Origin: Amycolatopsis rubida
GTDB taxonomy: Bacteria > Actinomycetota > Actinomycetes > Mycobacteriales > Pseudonocardiaceae
DNA: 64,000 bases
Assembly (NCBI RefSeq): GCF_900115345.1
Contig: NZ_FOWC01000004.1
Span: 248,001 to 312,000 of the forward strand
Direction of reading: 5' to 3'
The translations under genes were made by a program, and so were the position numbers. The first letter of the stretch is position 1; every line of letters begins with the position of its first letter. A model generated the notes under the pieces. The model ran no database searches. It was not told where the DNA came from and saw only the letters and a program-made list of their open reading frames with translations. Below are positions 18,907 to 28,976 of this stretch, in pieces.

Positions 18907-20001
18907 GTGCGCCTTTCCCGCCGCGTCCTCAACCGCGCGACCCTCGACCGGCAACTGCTCCTCAAGCCCGCCAAGATGCCGGTTCTCGACGCCGTCACCC
19001 ATCTCGCCGGGCTGCAAGCGCAAGCGCCGTTCCCGCCGTACTACGCGCTGTGGTGCCGGCTGCGGGGTTTCCGGCCGGACGATCTCGCGAGCCTGCTGCT
19101 CGACCGCAGCGTGGTGCGGATGGTGCTGATGCGCGGCACGGTGCACCTCGTCCCCGCCGCCGACGCGCTCGCGTGGCGTCCGCTGGTGCAGATCGTCATG
19201 GACCGCGCCCTCACGGCGGCCAACCAGCATCGGGAGCCGCTGGCCAAACTCGACCACGACGCCGTGGCGAGGACGACCGGCGAACTGCTGCGCGAACGGC
19301 CGTATTCGAGCGATCAGCTCGGCAAAGCGCTGGTCGAGCACTATCCGGAGACGCCGGCCGGGTCGCTGATGTTCCTGGTCCGCGCCATCCTGCCGCTCGT
19401 CCAGATCCCGCCGCGCGGCGTGTGGGGCAAGGCCGGGCAGCCGACTTATCAGGTCGCGGACCACTGGCTCGACGGCGTCCCCGCGCCGGAGCCGTCGGCG
19501 GCCGAACTGGTCCGCCGCTATCTCGCCGCGTTCGGCCCGGCGACGGTGGCCGACGTGCAGGCCTGGGCGGGCGTCACGAAGCTCGGCGAGGTGATCGAGG
19601 GAATGGACCTGCGCACGTACCTCGACCCCGAAGGCCGCACGCTCTACGACCTGCCGGACGCCACGCTGCCCGGCGAGGACACGCCCGCGCCGACGAAGCT
19701 GCTCGGTCCGTTCGACCAGACGCTGCTGGCCTACGCCGAACGCACGCGGATGATCAGCGACGAGCACCGCAAACGCGTGATCACCATCAACGGCCTGGTC
19801 AAAGGCACCCTGCTGGTCGACGGCCGGGTCCGCGGAATCTGGGAGACCACGACCACCCGCGAGTCGGCGACGCTGGTCCTCACGCCGTTCGAACGGCTCG
19901 CGAAACGCGACACCGCCGCGCTGGAGAGCGCCGGGCGGAAGCTGCTCGCGTGGGCCGAGCCCGGCAAGACACACGAGGTCGTGAGTGGCGATCCCGGTTA
20001 G
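18907..20001 (+). CDS. Winged-helix (HTH_42) protein, AlkZ-like DNA glycosylase candidate
   Basis: 364 aa from a GTG. The HTH_42/YcaQ-AlkZ superfamily removes bulky or cross-linked alkylated bases. The catalytic QxQ motif is visible as HLAGLQAQAPFPPYYALWCRL near residue 38. Further family stretches: MRGTVHLVPAADAL and LGPFDQTLLAYAERTRMI. In antibiotic producers members protect against the cell's own DNA-alkylating product; no such cluster is visible here, so housekeeping repair is the simpler role. Confidence 0.82.
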   Translation: MRLSRRVLNRATLDRQLLLKPAKMPVLDAVTHLAGLQAQAPFPPYYALWCRLRGFRPDDLASLLLDRSVVRMVLMRGTVHLVPAADALAWRPLVQIVMDRALTAANQHREPLAKLDHDAVARTTGELLRERPYSSDQLGKALVEHYPETPAGSLMFLVRAILPLVQIPPRGVWGKAGQPTYQVADHWLDGVPAPEPSAAELVRRYLAAFGPATVADVQAWAGVTKLGEVIEGMDLRTYLDPEGRTLYDLPDATLPGEDTPAPTKLLGPFDQTLLAYAERTRMISDEHRKRVITINGLVKGTLLVDGRVRGIWETTTTRESATLVLTPFERLAKRDTAALESAGRKLLAWAEPGKTHEVVSGDPG

Positions 20002-20099
20002 AACCGCGATCGCCACTCGCGAGCCCCCTGGCCGAACTTCTCGATCGGCTGGCCGCGCTTCCCCTTCCGGCCCCGCACCCGCCTGCGTAGCTTCGGCCT

Positions 20100-21548
20100 A
20101 TGGACGACACCCCGTCGGTGCTGATAGCGGGCACCGGGTTCGGCGGAATCGGCACCGCGATCGAGCTGAAGCGCGCCGGTTTCCCGAACGTCACGATCCT
20201 TGAGCGGGCGGCCGAGCCGGGCGGCGTGTGGCGCGAGAACACCTATCCCGGCGCGGCCTGCGACGTCCCGTCGCCGCTGTACTCGTTCTCCTTCGAGCCC
20301 AATCCGGACTGGCCGAAGCGATACGCGATGCAGCCGGACATCCACGCCTATCTCAAGCGCGTGATCACGAAGCACGGCATCGAACCGCACATCCGGTACG
20401 GCCGCGAGGTCACGTCCGCGACCTACGGCAACGGCCGCTGGCGCGTCGAGACCGCACAGGGCGAAACCTTCGAGGCAGACGTCTTCGTGCCCGCTGTCGG
20501 CCAGCTCTCCCAGCCCGCTCGGCCGTCGATCCCCGGCCGCGAAACCTTCGCCGGCGCGGCTTTCCACTCCGCTGAGTGGAACCACGAAATCCCGTTGGCG
20601 GGCAAGCGCGTCGCGGTGATCGGCACCGGCGCGAGCGCGATCCAGTTCGTGCCGGAGATCCGCAAGGAAGTCGCGCACGTCACCGTCTTCCAGCGCACGC
20701 CGCCGTACATCATGGCCAAGAACGACGGCCGCTACAAACCGTGGCAGAAGAGGCTTTTCCGCCGCCTGCCGAAGACGCAGCTGTTCGGCCGCGCGCGGAT
20801 CTTCCTGCTCGCCGAGTACGCGACCTACGGCATGACGCGATACCCGTTGCTGACCAAGATCTTCGAACTGCGGACCGCTCAACTGCGCCGCCGTCACCTC
20901 AAGGACCGCACGCTGCGCCGCAAGGTCAAGCCGGACTACCCGCTGGGCTGCAAGCGGATCTTGTTCACCAACGACTACCTGCCCGCGCTCGCCCAGCCGA
21001 ACGTCTCCGTCGAAACGTCCTCGATCAAGGAAATCACCCCGCGCGGCGTGCGCACCGAGGACGGCGCGGAGCACGAGGCGGACGTGCTGATCTACGGCAC
21101 CGGGTTCAAAGCGACGGAATTCCTCGGCCCGCTGAAGGTGTTCGGCCGCGACGGCCGGTCGCTGGCCGAGGCGTGGAGCGGCGGCGCGCGGGCGTACCTC
21201 GGCATGACGGTGCCGGGATTCCCGAACCTGTTCTGCGTCTACGGCCCCAACACCAACCTCGGCGCGGGCTCGATCATCTACATGATCGAACGGCAAGCGC
21301 GCTACCTCCGCCAGGCCGTCGAACACCTCGCCCGGCCGGACGTGACGTCGCTGGAGGTGCGCGCCGAAGTCGAAGAACGCTACGACCGCGAGGTGCAAGC
21401 GCGGCTCTCGCACAGCGTCTGGAGCGGTTGCACAAGCTGGTACCGGCAGGAAAACGGCCGGGTGAGCACCAACTGGCCCGGGCTGGTCACCGAATACGAC
21501 CGCCGGACCAGGACACTCGACCCGGCCGACTACCTGGTGCGCTCGTGA
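20100..21548 (+). CDS. Flavin-containing monooxygenase, Baeyer-Villiger type
   Basis: 482 aa. Two dinucleotide motifs: VLIAGTGFGGIGTAIELKRAG (FAD) and GKRVAVIGTGASAIQ (NADPH). Between them FAGAAFHSAEWNHE fits the BVMO fingerprint FxGxxxHxxxW, although the residue after Trp is Asn rather than the common Pro or Asp. Expected to oxidise ketones to esters using NADPH and O2. It stands alone between unrelated genes; substrate unknown. Confidence 0.88.
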   Translation: MDDTPSVLIAGTGFGGIGTAIELKRAGFPNVTILERAAEPGGVWRENTYPGAACDVPSPLYSFSFEPNPDWPKRYAMQPDIHAYLKRVITKHGIEPHIRYGREVTSATYGNGRWRVETAQGETFEADVFVPAVGQLSQPARPSIPGRETFAGAAFHSAEWNHEIPLAGKRVAVIGTGASAIQFVPEIRKEVAHVTVFQRTPPYIMAKNDGRYKPWQKRLFRRLPKTQLFGRARIFLLAEYATYGMTRYPLLTKIFELRTAQLRRRHLKDRTLRRKVKPDYPLGCKRILFTNDYLPALAQPNVSVETSSIKEITPRGVRTEDGAEHEADVLIYGTGFKATEFLGPLKVFGRDGRSLAEAWSGGARAYLGMTVPGFPNLFCVYGPNTNLGAGSIIYMIERQARYLRQAVEHLARPDVTSLEVRAEVEERYDREVQARLSHSVWSGCTSWYRQENGRVSTNWPGLVTEYDRRTRTLDPADYLVRS

Positions 21549-21556
21549 GTGGCTGC

Positions 21557-23044
21557 TCAGGGCAGGTTCTTCAGCCCCGCGCTGACCGTGTTGGCAAACC
21601 CGTAACCGTTCGACGCGTCCCAGTTGATGGACCAGGTCATCGCGCCGCGGAACTCCGGATACGTGGCCGGCGGCTTGAACGACGCGCAACCGGTGCCCTT
21701 GGCCATGCAGTTCATCGCCGACACGACGTTCGACGGCGGCTGGTACCCGCCGCCGGCCGCCGAGCCCGAGGACGGCAGCCCGAACGCGACCTGGTCGGCC
21801 CGCAGGCCGCCCTGCAACTGGATGCACGAGAGCGCGGTGAGGAAGTCGACGGTGCCCTGGGAGTAGACGTTCCCGTTGCAGCCGTTCATCGCGCCCGAGT
21901 TGTAGTACTGCATGTTGACGACGGTGAGGATGTCCTTGACGTTCAACGCCAGCTGGAAGTAGCCGCCCTGGGTGGACTGCATGTCGATCGTCTGCGGTGC
22001 CATGGTGATCACCGAGCCGCCGCCGTCGTGGATGCTGCGCAGCGCCTGCCCCATGTAGGTGGCGTTGATGCCGTTCTCCAGGTCGATGTCGACGCCGTCG
22101 AAGCCGTAGGTGGAGATCAGCTGCTTCACCGAGTTGGCGAAGTTGCTCGCTGACTGGCTGTCGCCGACGCTGATCGTGCCCTTCTCGCCGCCGACCGAGA
22201 TGATCACCTTCTGGCCGCGCGCCTGCACGGTCTTGATGTCCGCGCGGAACTGCGCGTCGGTGTAGCCGCCGAGCTTGGACGACAACGCCGGGTCGAGCGT
22301 GAAGCTCACCGCGCCGGGCGTCGTGGTGGCGTCGGCGAAGGCGACCGCGATGACGTTGTACGTCGTGGGCACGTCAGCGAGCTTCAGTGTCTTCGCGCCG
22401 TTGTCGAAGTTCTGCCAGTAGCCGGTGAGGATGTGCTTCGGCAGGTCGCCGTTGTGCGGCGGCGTGCTGGTCGCGGTGGTCGTCGGCGGGGTTGTCGGCG
22501 TGGTCGACGTCGTGGGGCTCGTGGAGGTCGTGGGCGGGGTGCCCGGACCGTCGAGGCTGACGTCGTCGGCGAGGTAGGCGGGCTGGCCGTACCAGCCGTG
22601 CAGGTACACCGTGAGGCTGGTGGACGAGCCGGTGGTGAAGCTCAGGCTGAGCTGCTGCCAGCCGGTCGCACCGGGCGTCCAGGTGTTCTGCACGGCCGAG
22701 CCGGAGACGCCGAGGTAGACGTAGCTGCCCTGCACCCACGCGGACAGCTTGTACGCGGTATTGGGCTGCACGGTGACCTGCTGGGAGCACTGCCCGGTGT
22801 CGGAGCCAGACGGTGCCGCGCTCAGCGAGTGGCTGCCGTTGTGCGCCTGGGTCGAGACGACCGACGCGGTCGCGTTGCAGGTCCAGCCGGAGAGCGAGCC
22901 GCTCTCGAAGCCGGGATTGGCGAGGATGTTCGCGGCCGACGCGCTGCTGGTGCCGAGGGCCAGCGTGACTCCGAGCGCGAGCGCGACCGAGGCCAGCAGG
23001 GACACCAGGGCGGGCAGCCGCCGGGGGGACGGGTGTGGGGACAC
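21557..23044 (-). CDS. Secreted GH18 chitinase with N-terminal carbohydrate-binding domain
   Basis: 495 aa. A signal peptide (to ASA near residue 38) is followed by a CBM4_9-like beta-sandwich ([15 protein letters not shown]...), a Thr/Pro/Ser linker (about 170-200), and a GH18 catalytic domain with [11 protein letters not shown] near residue 313, in which the Glu is the acid/base catalyst. Degrades extracellular chitin. A DasR-type operator lies 40 bases upstream of the start. Convergent with the monooxygenase, 8 bases apart. Confidence 0.95.
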   Translation of the reverse strand: MSPHPSPRRLPALVSLLASVALALGVTLALGTSSASAANILANPGFESGSLSGWTCNATASVVSTQAHNGSHSLSAAPSGSDTGQCSQQVTVQPNTAYKLSAWVQGSYVYLGVSGSAVQNTWTPGATGWQQLSLSFTTGSSTSLTVYLHGWYGQPAYLADDVSLDGPGTPPTTSTSPTTSTTPTTPPTTTATSTPPHNGDLPKHILTGYWQNFDNGAKTLKLADVPTTYNVIAVAFADATTTPGAVSFTLDPALSSKLGGYTDAQFRADIKTVQARGQKVIISVGGEKGTISVGDSQSASNFANSVKQLISTYGFDGVDIDLENGINATYMGQALRSIHDGGGSVITMAPQTIDMQSTQGGYFQLALNVKDILTVVNMQYYNSGAMNGCNGNVYSQGTVDFLTALSCIQLQGGLRADQVAFGLPSSGSAAGGGYQPPSNVVSAMNCMAKGTGCASFKPPATYPEFRGAMTWSINWDASNGYGFANTVSAGLKNLP

Positions 23045-23084
23045 GGGCAGACCTCCGCAGGGGCAGTGAGCCAGATCACCTCAA

Positions 23085-23100
23085 AATGGACTAGACCAAT
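23085..23100. promoter_or_regulatory. DasR-responsive element (dre) upstream of the chitinase
   Basis: On the minus strand it reads ATTGGTCTAGTCCATT. The established dre consensus is a 16-base palindrome with TGGTCTAGACCA at its core; here one core position differs and symmetry is otherwise nearly complete. Location 41-56 bases before the chitinase start fits GlcNAc-6-phosphate-relieved repression. Confidence 0.85.
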
Positions 23101-23212
23101 GCGGATGTCAAGGAACTTCCGGAGGTGCTTCGGCGGGCCATCCGCAGCGGGCGGGGCGGGCAGCGGCACAATGCAGGCTCGGAGCAACCCGAGACGAAGC
23201 AGGAGCCTGGTT

Positions 23213-25573
23213 TTGAGCGTGCAGTCGGTCGAGCAGCGGATCGCCGAAGAGCTGGGGGTGCTGCAAGGGCAGGTCAAGGCCGCCGTCACCCTCCTCGACG
23301 AGGGGTCCACGGTGCCGTTCATCGCCCGGTACCGCAAGGAAGTCACCGGAGAGCTGGACGACGCCCAGCTGCGCACGCTTGAGGAGCGGCTGCGCTACCT
23401 GCGCGAGCTCGACGAGCGCCGCGCCGCGGTCCTGGAGTCCATCCGGAGTCAGGGCAAGCTGGACGAGGCGCTGGAAGCGCAGATCCTCGCCGCGGACACG
23501 AAGTCGCGGCTGGAGGACATCTATCTGCCCTACAAGCCGAAGCGGCGGACCAAGGCGCAGATCGCCCGCGAGGCCGGTCTGGAGCCGCTGGCCGACGGCC
23601 TGCTGAGCGACCCGTCGACCGACCCGCAGGCGGCCGCCGCGGTGTTCGTCGACGCGGACAAGGGCGTCGCGGACACGCAGGCTGCCCTCGACGGGGCGCG
23701 CGCCATCCTGGTCGAGCGCTTCGCCGAGGACGCCGACCTGATCGGCGAGCTGCGCGAGAAGATGTGGACCGAGGGCCACCTGACCTCGAAGGTCCGCGCG
23801 GGCAAGGAGACCGACGGGGCCAAGTTCTCCGACTACTTCGCCTTCTCCGAGCCCTACACCAAGCTCCCCTCGCACCGGATCCTCGCGATGCTCCGCGGCG
23901 AGAAGGAAGAGATCCTCGACCTCACGATGGAGCCGTCCGAGCCGGTCGCCGAAGACGCTCCGCCGCGCGTCGGCCCGACCGAGTACGAGCAGCGCATCGC
24001 CGCCCGCTTCGGCGTCCGGCAGGAAGACCGTCCGGCGGACAAGTGGCTCGGCGACACCGTGCGCTGGGCCTGGCGCACGAAGATCCTGCTGCACCTGGGC
24101 ATCGACCTGCGGATGCGGCTGCGCCAGTCGGCCGAGGACGACGCCGTGCGCGTGTTCGCGGCGAACCTGCGCGACCTGCTGCTGGCCGCCCCGGCGGGCA
24201 CCCGCGCGACGATGGGTCTCGACCCGGGCTTCCGCACCGGCGTGAAGGTGGCCGTGGTCGACGCGACCGGCAAGGTCGTCGACACCCATGTCATCTACCC
24301 GCACCAGCCCGCGAACAAGTGGGACCAGTCGATCGCCGAACTGGCCGTGCTGGCCGGGAAGCACAACGTCGACCTGATCTCGATCGGCAACGGCACCGCC
24401 TCGCGCGAGACCGACAAGCTGGCGATCGAGCTGATCAAGAAGCACCCGGAGCTGAAGCTCACCAAGGCCGTGGTCTCCGAGGCGGGCGCGTCGGTGTACT
24501 CGGCTTCGGCGTTCGCTTCGCAGGAACTGCCGGGCATGGACGTCTCGCTGCGCGGCGCGGTCTCGATCGCGCGCCGGCTGCAGGACCCGCTCGCCGAACT
24601 GGTGAAGATCGACCCGAAGTCGATCGGCGTCGGCCAGTACCAGCACGACCTGTCCGAGGTGTCGCTGTCGCGTTCGCTGGACGCGGTGGTCGAGGACTGC
24701 GTGAACGCGGTCGGCGTGGACGTGAACACCGCGTCCGCCCCGCTGCTGACCCGGGTTTCGGGCATCACGACCTCGCTCGCGGAGAACATCGTGGCGCACC
24801 GCGACTCCAACGGCCCGTTCCGCTCGCGGACCTCGCTCAAGGACGTCGCGCGGCTCGGCCCGAAAGCGTTCGAGCAGTGCGCGGGCTTCCTGCGCATCCC
24901 GGACGGCGACGACCCGCTCGACGCGTCCTCGGTGCACCCGGAGGCGTACCCGGTGGTGCGGCGGATCCTCGACCGCACCGGCAGCGGCATCCGCGAGCTG
25001 ATCGGCAACGCCCGGACTCTGCAGGCGCTGAAGCCCACCGAGTTCGTCGACGACACCTTCGGGCTCCCGACCGTCACCGACATCCTGTCCGAGCTGGAGA
25101 AGCCGGGCCGCGACCCGCGGCCGGCGTTCAAGACCGCGACCTTCGCCGAGGGCGTCGAGAAGATCGGCGACCTCAAGCCGGGCATGCGCCTGGAGGGCGT
25201 GGTGACCAACGTGGCCGCGTTCGGCGCGTTCATCGACGTCGGCGTGCACCAGGACGGCCTCGCGCACGTTTCGGCGCTGTCGAAGAACTTCGTGAAGGAC
25301 CCGCGCGACGTCGTGAAACCGGGCGACATCGTCAAGGTGAAGGTGCTGGAGGTCGACGTGCCGCGCAAGCGGATCTCGCTGACGCTGCGCCTGGACGACG
25401 AGCCCGGCGCGGGCACCAACCGCGGCGGTGGCGGCGGCCGGGACCGCGGCCAGGGCGGCGGTCAGCGGCGGAACCAGCAGCAGCGCGGTGGCGGCGGTGG
25501 CCGGGACCGTCGTGATTCCGGCGGCAACGGCTCGATGGCGGACGCTCTCCGGCGCGCCGGATTCGGCAAGTAG
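23213..25573 (+). CDS. tex: Tex-family RNA-binding transcription accessory protein
   Basis: 786 aa from the TTG at 23213, seven bases after AGGAG; a GTG two codons on is an alternative. Order: Tex N-terminal domain ([25 protein letters not shown]), YqgF/RNase H-like domain ([18 protein letters not shown]), helix-hairpin-helix region ([22 protein letters not shown]) and C-terminal S1 domain ([26 protein letters not shown]). It ends in an Arg/Gly-rich tail of about 55 residues, probably adding RNA affinity. A perfect terminator hairpin follows. Confidence 0.95.
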   Translation: MSVQSVEQRIAEELGVLQGQVKAAVTLLDEGSTVPFIARYRKEVTGELDDAQLRTLEERLRYLRELDERRAAVLESIRSQGKLDEALEAQILAADTKSRLEDIYLPYKPKRRTKAQIAREAGLEPLADGLLSDPSTDPQAAAAVFVDADKGVADTQAALDGARAILVERFAEDADLIGELREKMWTEGHLTSKVRAGKETDGAKFSDYFAFSEPYTKLPSHRILAMLRGEKEEILDLTMEPSEPVAEDAPPRVGPTEYEQRIAARFGVRQEDRPADKWLGDTVRWAWRTKILLHLGIDLRMRLRQSAEDDAVRVFAANLRDLLLAAPAGTRATMGLDPGFRTGVKVAVVDATGKVVDTHVIYPHQPANKWDQSIAELAVLAGKHNVDLISIGNGTASRETDKLAIELIKKHPELKLTKAVVSEAGASVYSASAFASQELPGMDVSLRGAVSIARRLQDPLAELVKIDPKSIGVGQYQHDLSEVSLSRSLDAVVEDCVNAVGVDVNTASAPLLTRVSGITTSLAENIVAHRDSNGPFRSRTSLKDVARLGPKAFEQCAGFLRIPDGDDPLDASSVHPEAYPVVRRILDRTGSGIRELIGNARTLQALKPTEFVDDTFGLPTVTDILSELEKPGRDPRPAFKTATFAEGVEKIGDLKPGMRLEGVVTNVAAFGAFIDVGVHQDGLAHVSALSKNFVKDPRDVVKPGDIVKVKVLEVDVPRKRISLTLRLDDEPGAGTNRGGGGGRDRGQGGGQRRNQQQRGGGGGRDRRDSGGNGSMADALRRAGFGK

Positions 25574-25575
25574 CC

Positions 25576-25623
25576 CCACGAAAACGGCCTCCGCGCTTTC
25601 GAGCGCGGAGGCCGTTTTCGTGG
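25576..25623. terminator. Bidirectional terminator, 22-bp perfect stem with TTCG loop
   Basis: Two 22-base arms are exactly complementary around a TTCG tetraloop; AAAA/TTTT runs lie inside the arms near the base. It separates the convergent tex and acyl-CoA dehydrogenase genes and begins three bases after the tex stop. Confidence 0.9.
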
Positions 25624-25630
25624 TCTTGGC

Positions 25631-27358
25631 TCAGGGATTCATCTCATACGCGCCGGAAAGCTCGCGCACGATCGCCCACACGCGATCGAACCGGTCGCCG
25701 TCCACCACCGGCTTCCGCAGCCCGGCCAGTGCCAGTTCCTGCTGCTCCTCGGTGGAACTCGGCTTGCCGTGCAAATCGACCGCGGCGACGCTGAAGTCCT
25801 GCACCAGCACCGCGAACAGCTGGTCCAGCACATCGTCTGACACGCCGGTCAGCTCAGCCTGCTCCAGAATCAGCTGCCCGTACACGACGAGCGTGAACAA
25901 CTCGGTCAGCGCGAGACCGAAGTCCAGGTCCTTCTGCTGCGCCTCGTCCGGGGTCGCCTCGGAAAGCAGCCGCACCAGCACGTCGGCCTGTTCGGTGAAC
26001 CGGGCGACGTTCGGCAGGTGCTTCGCGTTCTCGTACGCCGGCTTCCAGTCGTGGAAGCGGATCTTCGACAGTCCGCGCGCCGGGCCCTGCCGGAACAGGA
26101 AATCGTCGTCGGAGGCGTCGTCCCGAGTCGGCACCGCCGGGTACTCCTGCGGCGCGAACAGGTACGCGGGCATGAACTTCGCGATCAGCGCGAGGTTCAC
26201 CGCGACCGTGCCCTCCAGCTTGGGCAGGCCGTCGATGTCGTTCTTGGCCATCGCGAGGTAGGTGCCTGCCTCGAAACCCTTGGCCGCCACAACGTCCGCG
26301 ACCAGCCCGATCACCTTCTGCGCCTCGGTGGTCACCTTCATCTTGGTGATCGGGTTGTACAGCAGGTAGCGGCGGTCCTGCTGGTTCGCCGAGCGGAAGT
26401 AGTCGATCGCGCGGTCGGAGAACAATTTCATCCCGGTCAGCCGCGCGTAGGCCTCGACGAATTCGCGGCGCACGTGCGGGAAATCGGTGACCGGGTTGCC
26501 GTACAGGATCCGGTTCTGCGCGTGCGTGATCGCCTCGTACAGCGAATGCGTCGCCATCCCGATGCCGCCGAAGCACAGGTTGAACTTGCCGATGTTGACC
26601 GTGTTCAGCGCGGCGCTGAAGGCTTCGGCTCCGGTGTGGAGGATGTCCTCGGCGCGCACCGGGTAGTCCTCAAGCCGGAACTCCGCGACATACATCTGCG
26701 ACGGCACGATGTTCTTCACGACGTGGTAGTTCGGATGCTCGGAGTCGGCGTAGAAGAACACGTACTGCTCGGGCCCTTCGACGCCGTCGATCCGGCCGAA
26801 CACCGAAACCGTGCGTGCGCAGTTCCCGTTGCCGATGTAGTACTTCGACCCGTTCGCGCGGTAGCCGCCCTCGCCGTCCGGAGTGAGCACGAGGTCGGAG
26901 GAGTAGATGTCCGCGCCGTGCTCCTTTTCGGACAGTCCGAACGCGCCGACGCCGCCCTCGGCCAGCGCTTCCGCGGCACGCTTGCGGGCGGCCGCGTTCC
27001 CGCTCTGCCACACCGGTCCGAGGCCGAGGACGGTGACCTGGAACGGGTACCAGTAGTTGAGGCCGTAGAAGCCGAGGATCTCCGCCAGCGCGGCGATCCG
27101 GCTGGTGTCCCAGCGCTTGCCCGGGTTGCCGGCCGAATCCGCGGCCGGGGTGAGGAAGGTGGCGAACAGGCCTTCCTTGCCGGCGAACTCCAGGAAGTCG
27201 GCGTAGAACTCCCGGTCGTGATACGCCTGCGCGAGACGGCGTTTGCCGCGCGCTTCGAACCAGCCGATCGTCGCTCGCAGCAGCCGCTGGGTCTCCGGGT
27301 CGAACCTCCGGGCGTCGTAGTCGCGCGGGTTCAGCAGCGCTGTCGCCGTTTCGCTCAT
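25631..27358 (-). CDS. Acyl-CoA dehydrogenase (large form)
   Basis: 575 aa, longer than the usual 380-400 residues and nearer the FadE5/ACAD10- or acyl-CoA-oxidase-like size. FAD/substrate segments: AFGLSEKEHGADIYSSDL, YRANGSKYYIGNGNCA, and FGGIGMATHSLYEAITHAQNRILYG. The middle shows KVIGLVADVVAAKGFEAGTYLAM. It is the second gene of an operon with a beta-lactamase-fold hydrolase; a TTAC-N6-GTAA palindrome lies just ahead of it inside that gene's end. Confidence 0.88.
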   Translation of the reverse strand: MSETATALLNPRDYDARRFDPETQRLLRATIGWFEARGKRRLAQAYHDREFYADFLEFAGKEGLFATFLTPAADSAGNPGKRWDTSRIAALAEILGFYGLNYWYPFQVTVLGLGPVWQSGNAAARKRAAEALAEGGVGAFGLSEKEHGADIYSSDLVLTPDGEGGYRANGSKYYIGNGNCARTVSVFGRIDGVEGPEQYVFFYADSEHPNYHVVKNIVPSQMYVAEFRLEDYPVRAEDILHTGAEAFSAALNTVNIGKFNLCFGGIGMATHSLYEAITHAQNRILYGNPVTDFPHVRREFVEAYARLTGMKLFSDRAIDYFRSANQQDRRYLLYNPITKMKVTTEAQKVIGLVADVVAAKGFEAGTYLAMAKNDIDGLPKLEGTVAVNLALIAKFMPAYLFAPQEYPAVPTRDDASDDDFLFRQGPARGLSKIRFHDWKPAYENAKHLPNVARFTEQADVLVRLLSEATPDEAQQKDLDFGLALTELFTLVVYGQLILEQAELTGVSDDVLDQLFAVLVQDFSVAAVDLHGKPSSTEEQQELALAGLRKPVVDGDRFDRVWAIVRELSGAYEMNP

Positions 27359-27370
27359 CGCATCTCCAGG

Positions 27371-28699
27371 TCAGCTGATATTACTGCCCGGTAACTTTAG
27401 CGCGGTGCGGCCGCCGGACTCCACCGCGTCCACCCGGCCGTGGTCGTCGCGCCGGAAACGCGCGCTCGGCCTGCGGGTGTCCGACGCGCGCGCGACCACG
27501 TCCTCGGCGACGAAGGCGACCTCGAACGGCGGGGCCGAGAGGACGTCCGGCTGATCGGTGTCGAGGAGCATCTGCGCCCAGAGCGAGCCGTCGCGTTCGG
27601 TGAAGTCAAAGATCAGCGAGCCCGTCCGGTACCGTCCAGGGCAGTCGCCCGGGTCGACTGCCCTGGACGGACGACTGCCCAGTTTCGGCAGGTCAGCCAC
27701 GTTCTCCAGGCACCAGTCGACGATCCGCGGGCCGAGCGCGCCGCCGCCCGCGCTGTTCGTGAGGACGGTGACCGCGAAGTTCTCGCTCGGCACCATGACG
27801 AACTCCGACAGCTGCAGGTTGCTCACGTTCCCGCCGTGCCGCACCAGCTGTGCGTCGCCGTGGCTCAGCCGCAGCCAGGACAGCCCGGCCTCCTCGAACG
27901 GCAGCGCGCCCTCGCGCTGTGCGGCGTGCATGAGGCGGCGAGTCCCGTCACTCAGCACGTCCGCGCCGGCCAGCTGGAATCGAGCCCATTTCAGCTGGTC
28001 ACGGGCGGTCGACCAGAGACCGCCTGCCGGAGCGTCCGCCCGGGCGAGGCCGACGGTGTGCGCGACCGCCGGGCCGTCCTCGCGCAGTGCGTGCCCGACC
28101 GCGTGCCGCCGGGTCAGCACCTCCCAGGGCTGGAAGTACGAGTCCGTCATGCCGAGCGGTTCGAGCAGCCGGGTGCGGACCAAGTCCTCGTAGGCGGTGC
28201 CGGACACCGCCTCGGCGACGCGGCCGGCCAGCAGGAATCCGGCGTTGCAGTAGGAGAACACCTCGCCGACCGGGAACACCTGCGGCAGCTCGTCGAACCG
28301 CTGCACCGCGCGGGCGAGCGCGTCGTCGCCCCAGCCGGTGTCGACCTCGATGTCGCCGAGGAAGCCGGACGAATGCGTGAGGAGGTGGCGCAGCGTCACG
28401 GTCTTGCGGGCGAGCGGGTCGGCGAGCCTCAAATCCGCGAGGTACTCGGCCACCGGCCGGTCCAGTTCGAGCACGCCGTCCTCGACGAGCACGAGCACCG
28501 CGGTGGCGGCGAACGTCTTGCTGGTGGAGACGATCATGAACAGGGTGCCGTCGTCGACCGGCGTTCCGGTGTCCACACTGGACACTCCCGCGGTCAGCAA
28601 GGTTTCCTTGCCCTCGTGGAAAATCCCGGCCGAGACACCGGGCACTCCCGCCTCTCGCGCCCATTCGGCCAGCAGTCCCCGGAGTTCGTCTGCGCTCAT
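27371..28699 (-). CDS. Serine beta-lactamase-family hydrolase (class C/EstB type)
   Basis: 442 aa from the ATG at 28699. The SxxK motif is in IVSTSKTFAATAVLVL; the Tyr motif is FSYCNAGFLLAG. A C-terminal extension beyond residue 330 (VDPGDCPGRYRTGSLIFDFTERD) resembles the lipocalin-like tail of esterase/D-aminopeptidase members. Function is probably ester or peptide hydrolysis rather than drug resistance. No signal peptide is evident. It ends with LKLPGSNIS, encoded by rare codons including CTA and TTA, across a regulatory-looking palindrome. Confidence 0.88.
   Translation of the reverse strand: MSADELRGLLAEWAREAGVPGVSAGIFHEGKETLLTAGVSSVDTGTPVDDGTLFMIVSTSKTFAATAVLVLVEDGVLELDRPVAEYLADLRLADPLARKTVTLRHLLTHSSGFLGDIEVDTGWGDDALARAVQRFDELPQVFPVGEVFSYCNAGFLLAGRVAEAVSGTAYEDLVRTRLLEPLGMTDSYFQPWEVLTRRHAVGHALREDGPAVAHTVGLARADAPAGGLWSTARDQLKWARFQLAGADVLSDGTRRLMHAAQREGALPFEEAGLSWLRLSHGDAQLVRHGGNVSNLQLSEFVMVPSENFAVTVLTNSAGGGALGPRIVDWCLENVADLPKLGSRPSRAVDPGDCPGRYRTGSLIFDFTERDGSLWAQMLLDTDQPDVLSAPPFEVAFVAEDVVARASDTRRPSARFRRDDHGRVDAVESGGRTALKLPGSNIS
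27381..27394. promoter_or_regulatory. Possible operator in the 3' end of the beta-lactamase gene
   Basis: TTACTGCCCGGTAA, symmetric arms TTAC and GTAA with a 6-base centre, 23-36 bases upstream of the acyl-CoA dehydrogenase start. The overlapping codons are unusually AT-rich for this genome, which suggests selection on the DNA sequence rather than on the peptide. Confidence 0.5.
27633..27671. repeat. Intragenic perfect palindrome, 16-bp arms
   Basis: CCGTCCAGGGCAGTCG and its exact complement flank a 7-base loop inside the beta-lactamase-family gene, in the linker before the C-terminal extension. A partial third half-site (GACGACTGCCC) follows at about 27670-27680. Confidence 0.85.
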
Positions 28700-28976
28700 G
28701 CGGCCAGCCTCGCACCCGCGTGCGCGGCGGCGATGGCGGAACCGAACGAACATCGCGCGCCCGCTTCGTCGGGCCGCGTGTGGCGGGCTGCGGGCGATAT
28801 CACGTAGCCCGCCGGATCTTGGGACGGTATAGTGGCCGGTGCGGTCCGCTCAGTTCTGCCTCGGACCGCGTTTCACTGTTGTCGACGACCACGCGCCGCA
28901 GCCACCCGAGGCCGCGCCGGGCAGGACAACCGCGCTACGTACGGAGATACGGGACGCTTTCGCGTCCGCACCAACC

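Noticed and set aside
22433..23212. Long upstream extension of the tex frame, which would give a 1046-residue protein
   Set aside because: It covers the chitinase gene on the other strand and the dre site. Tex homology begins at the TTG at 23213, which has AGGAG at the right distance.
27371..28699. Antibiotic-resistance beta-lactamase
   Set aside because: It has the fold, but no signal peptide and a C-terminal extension like esterases/peptidases; co-transcription with acyl-CoA dehydrogenase suggests metabolism.
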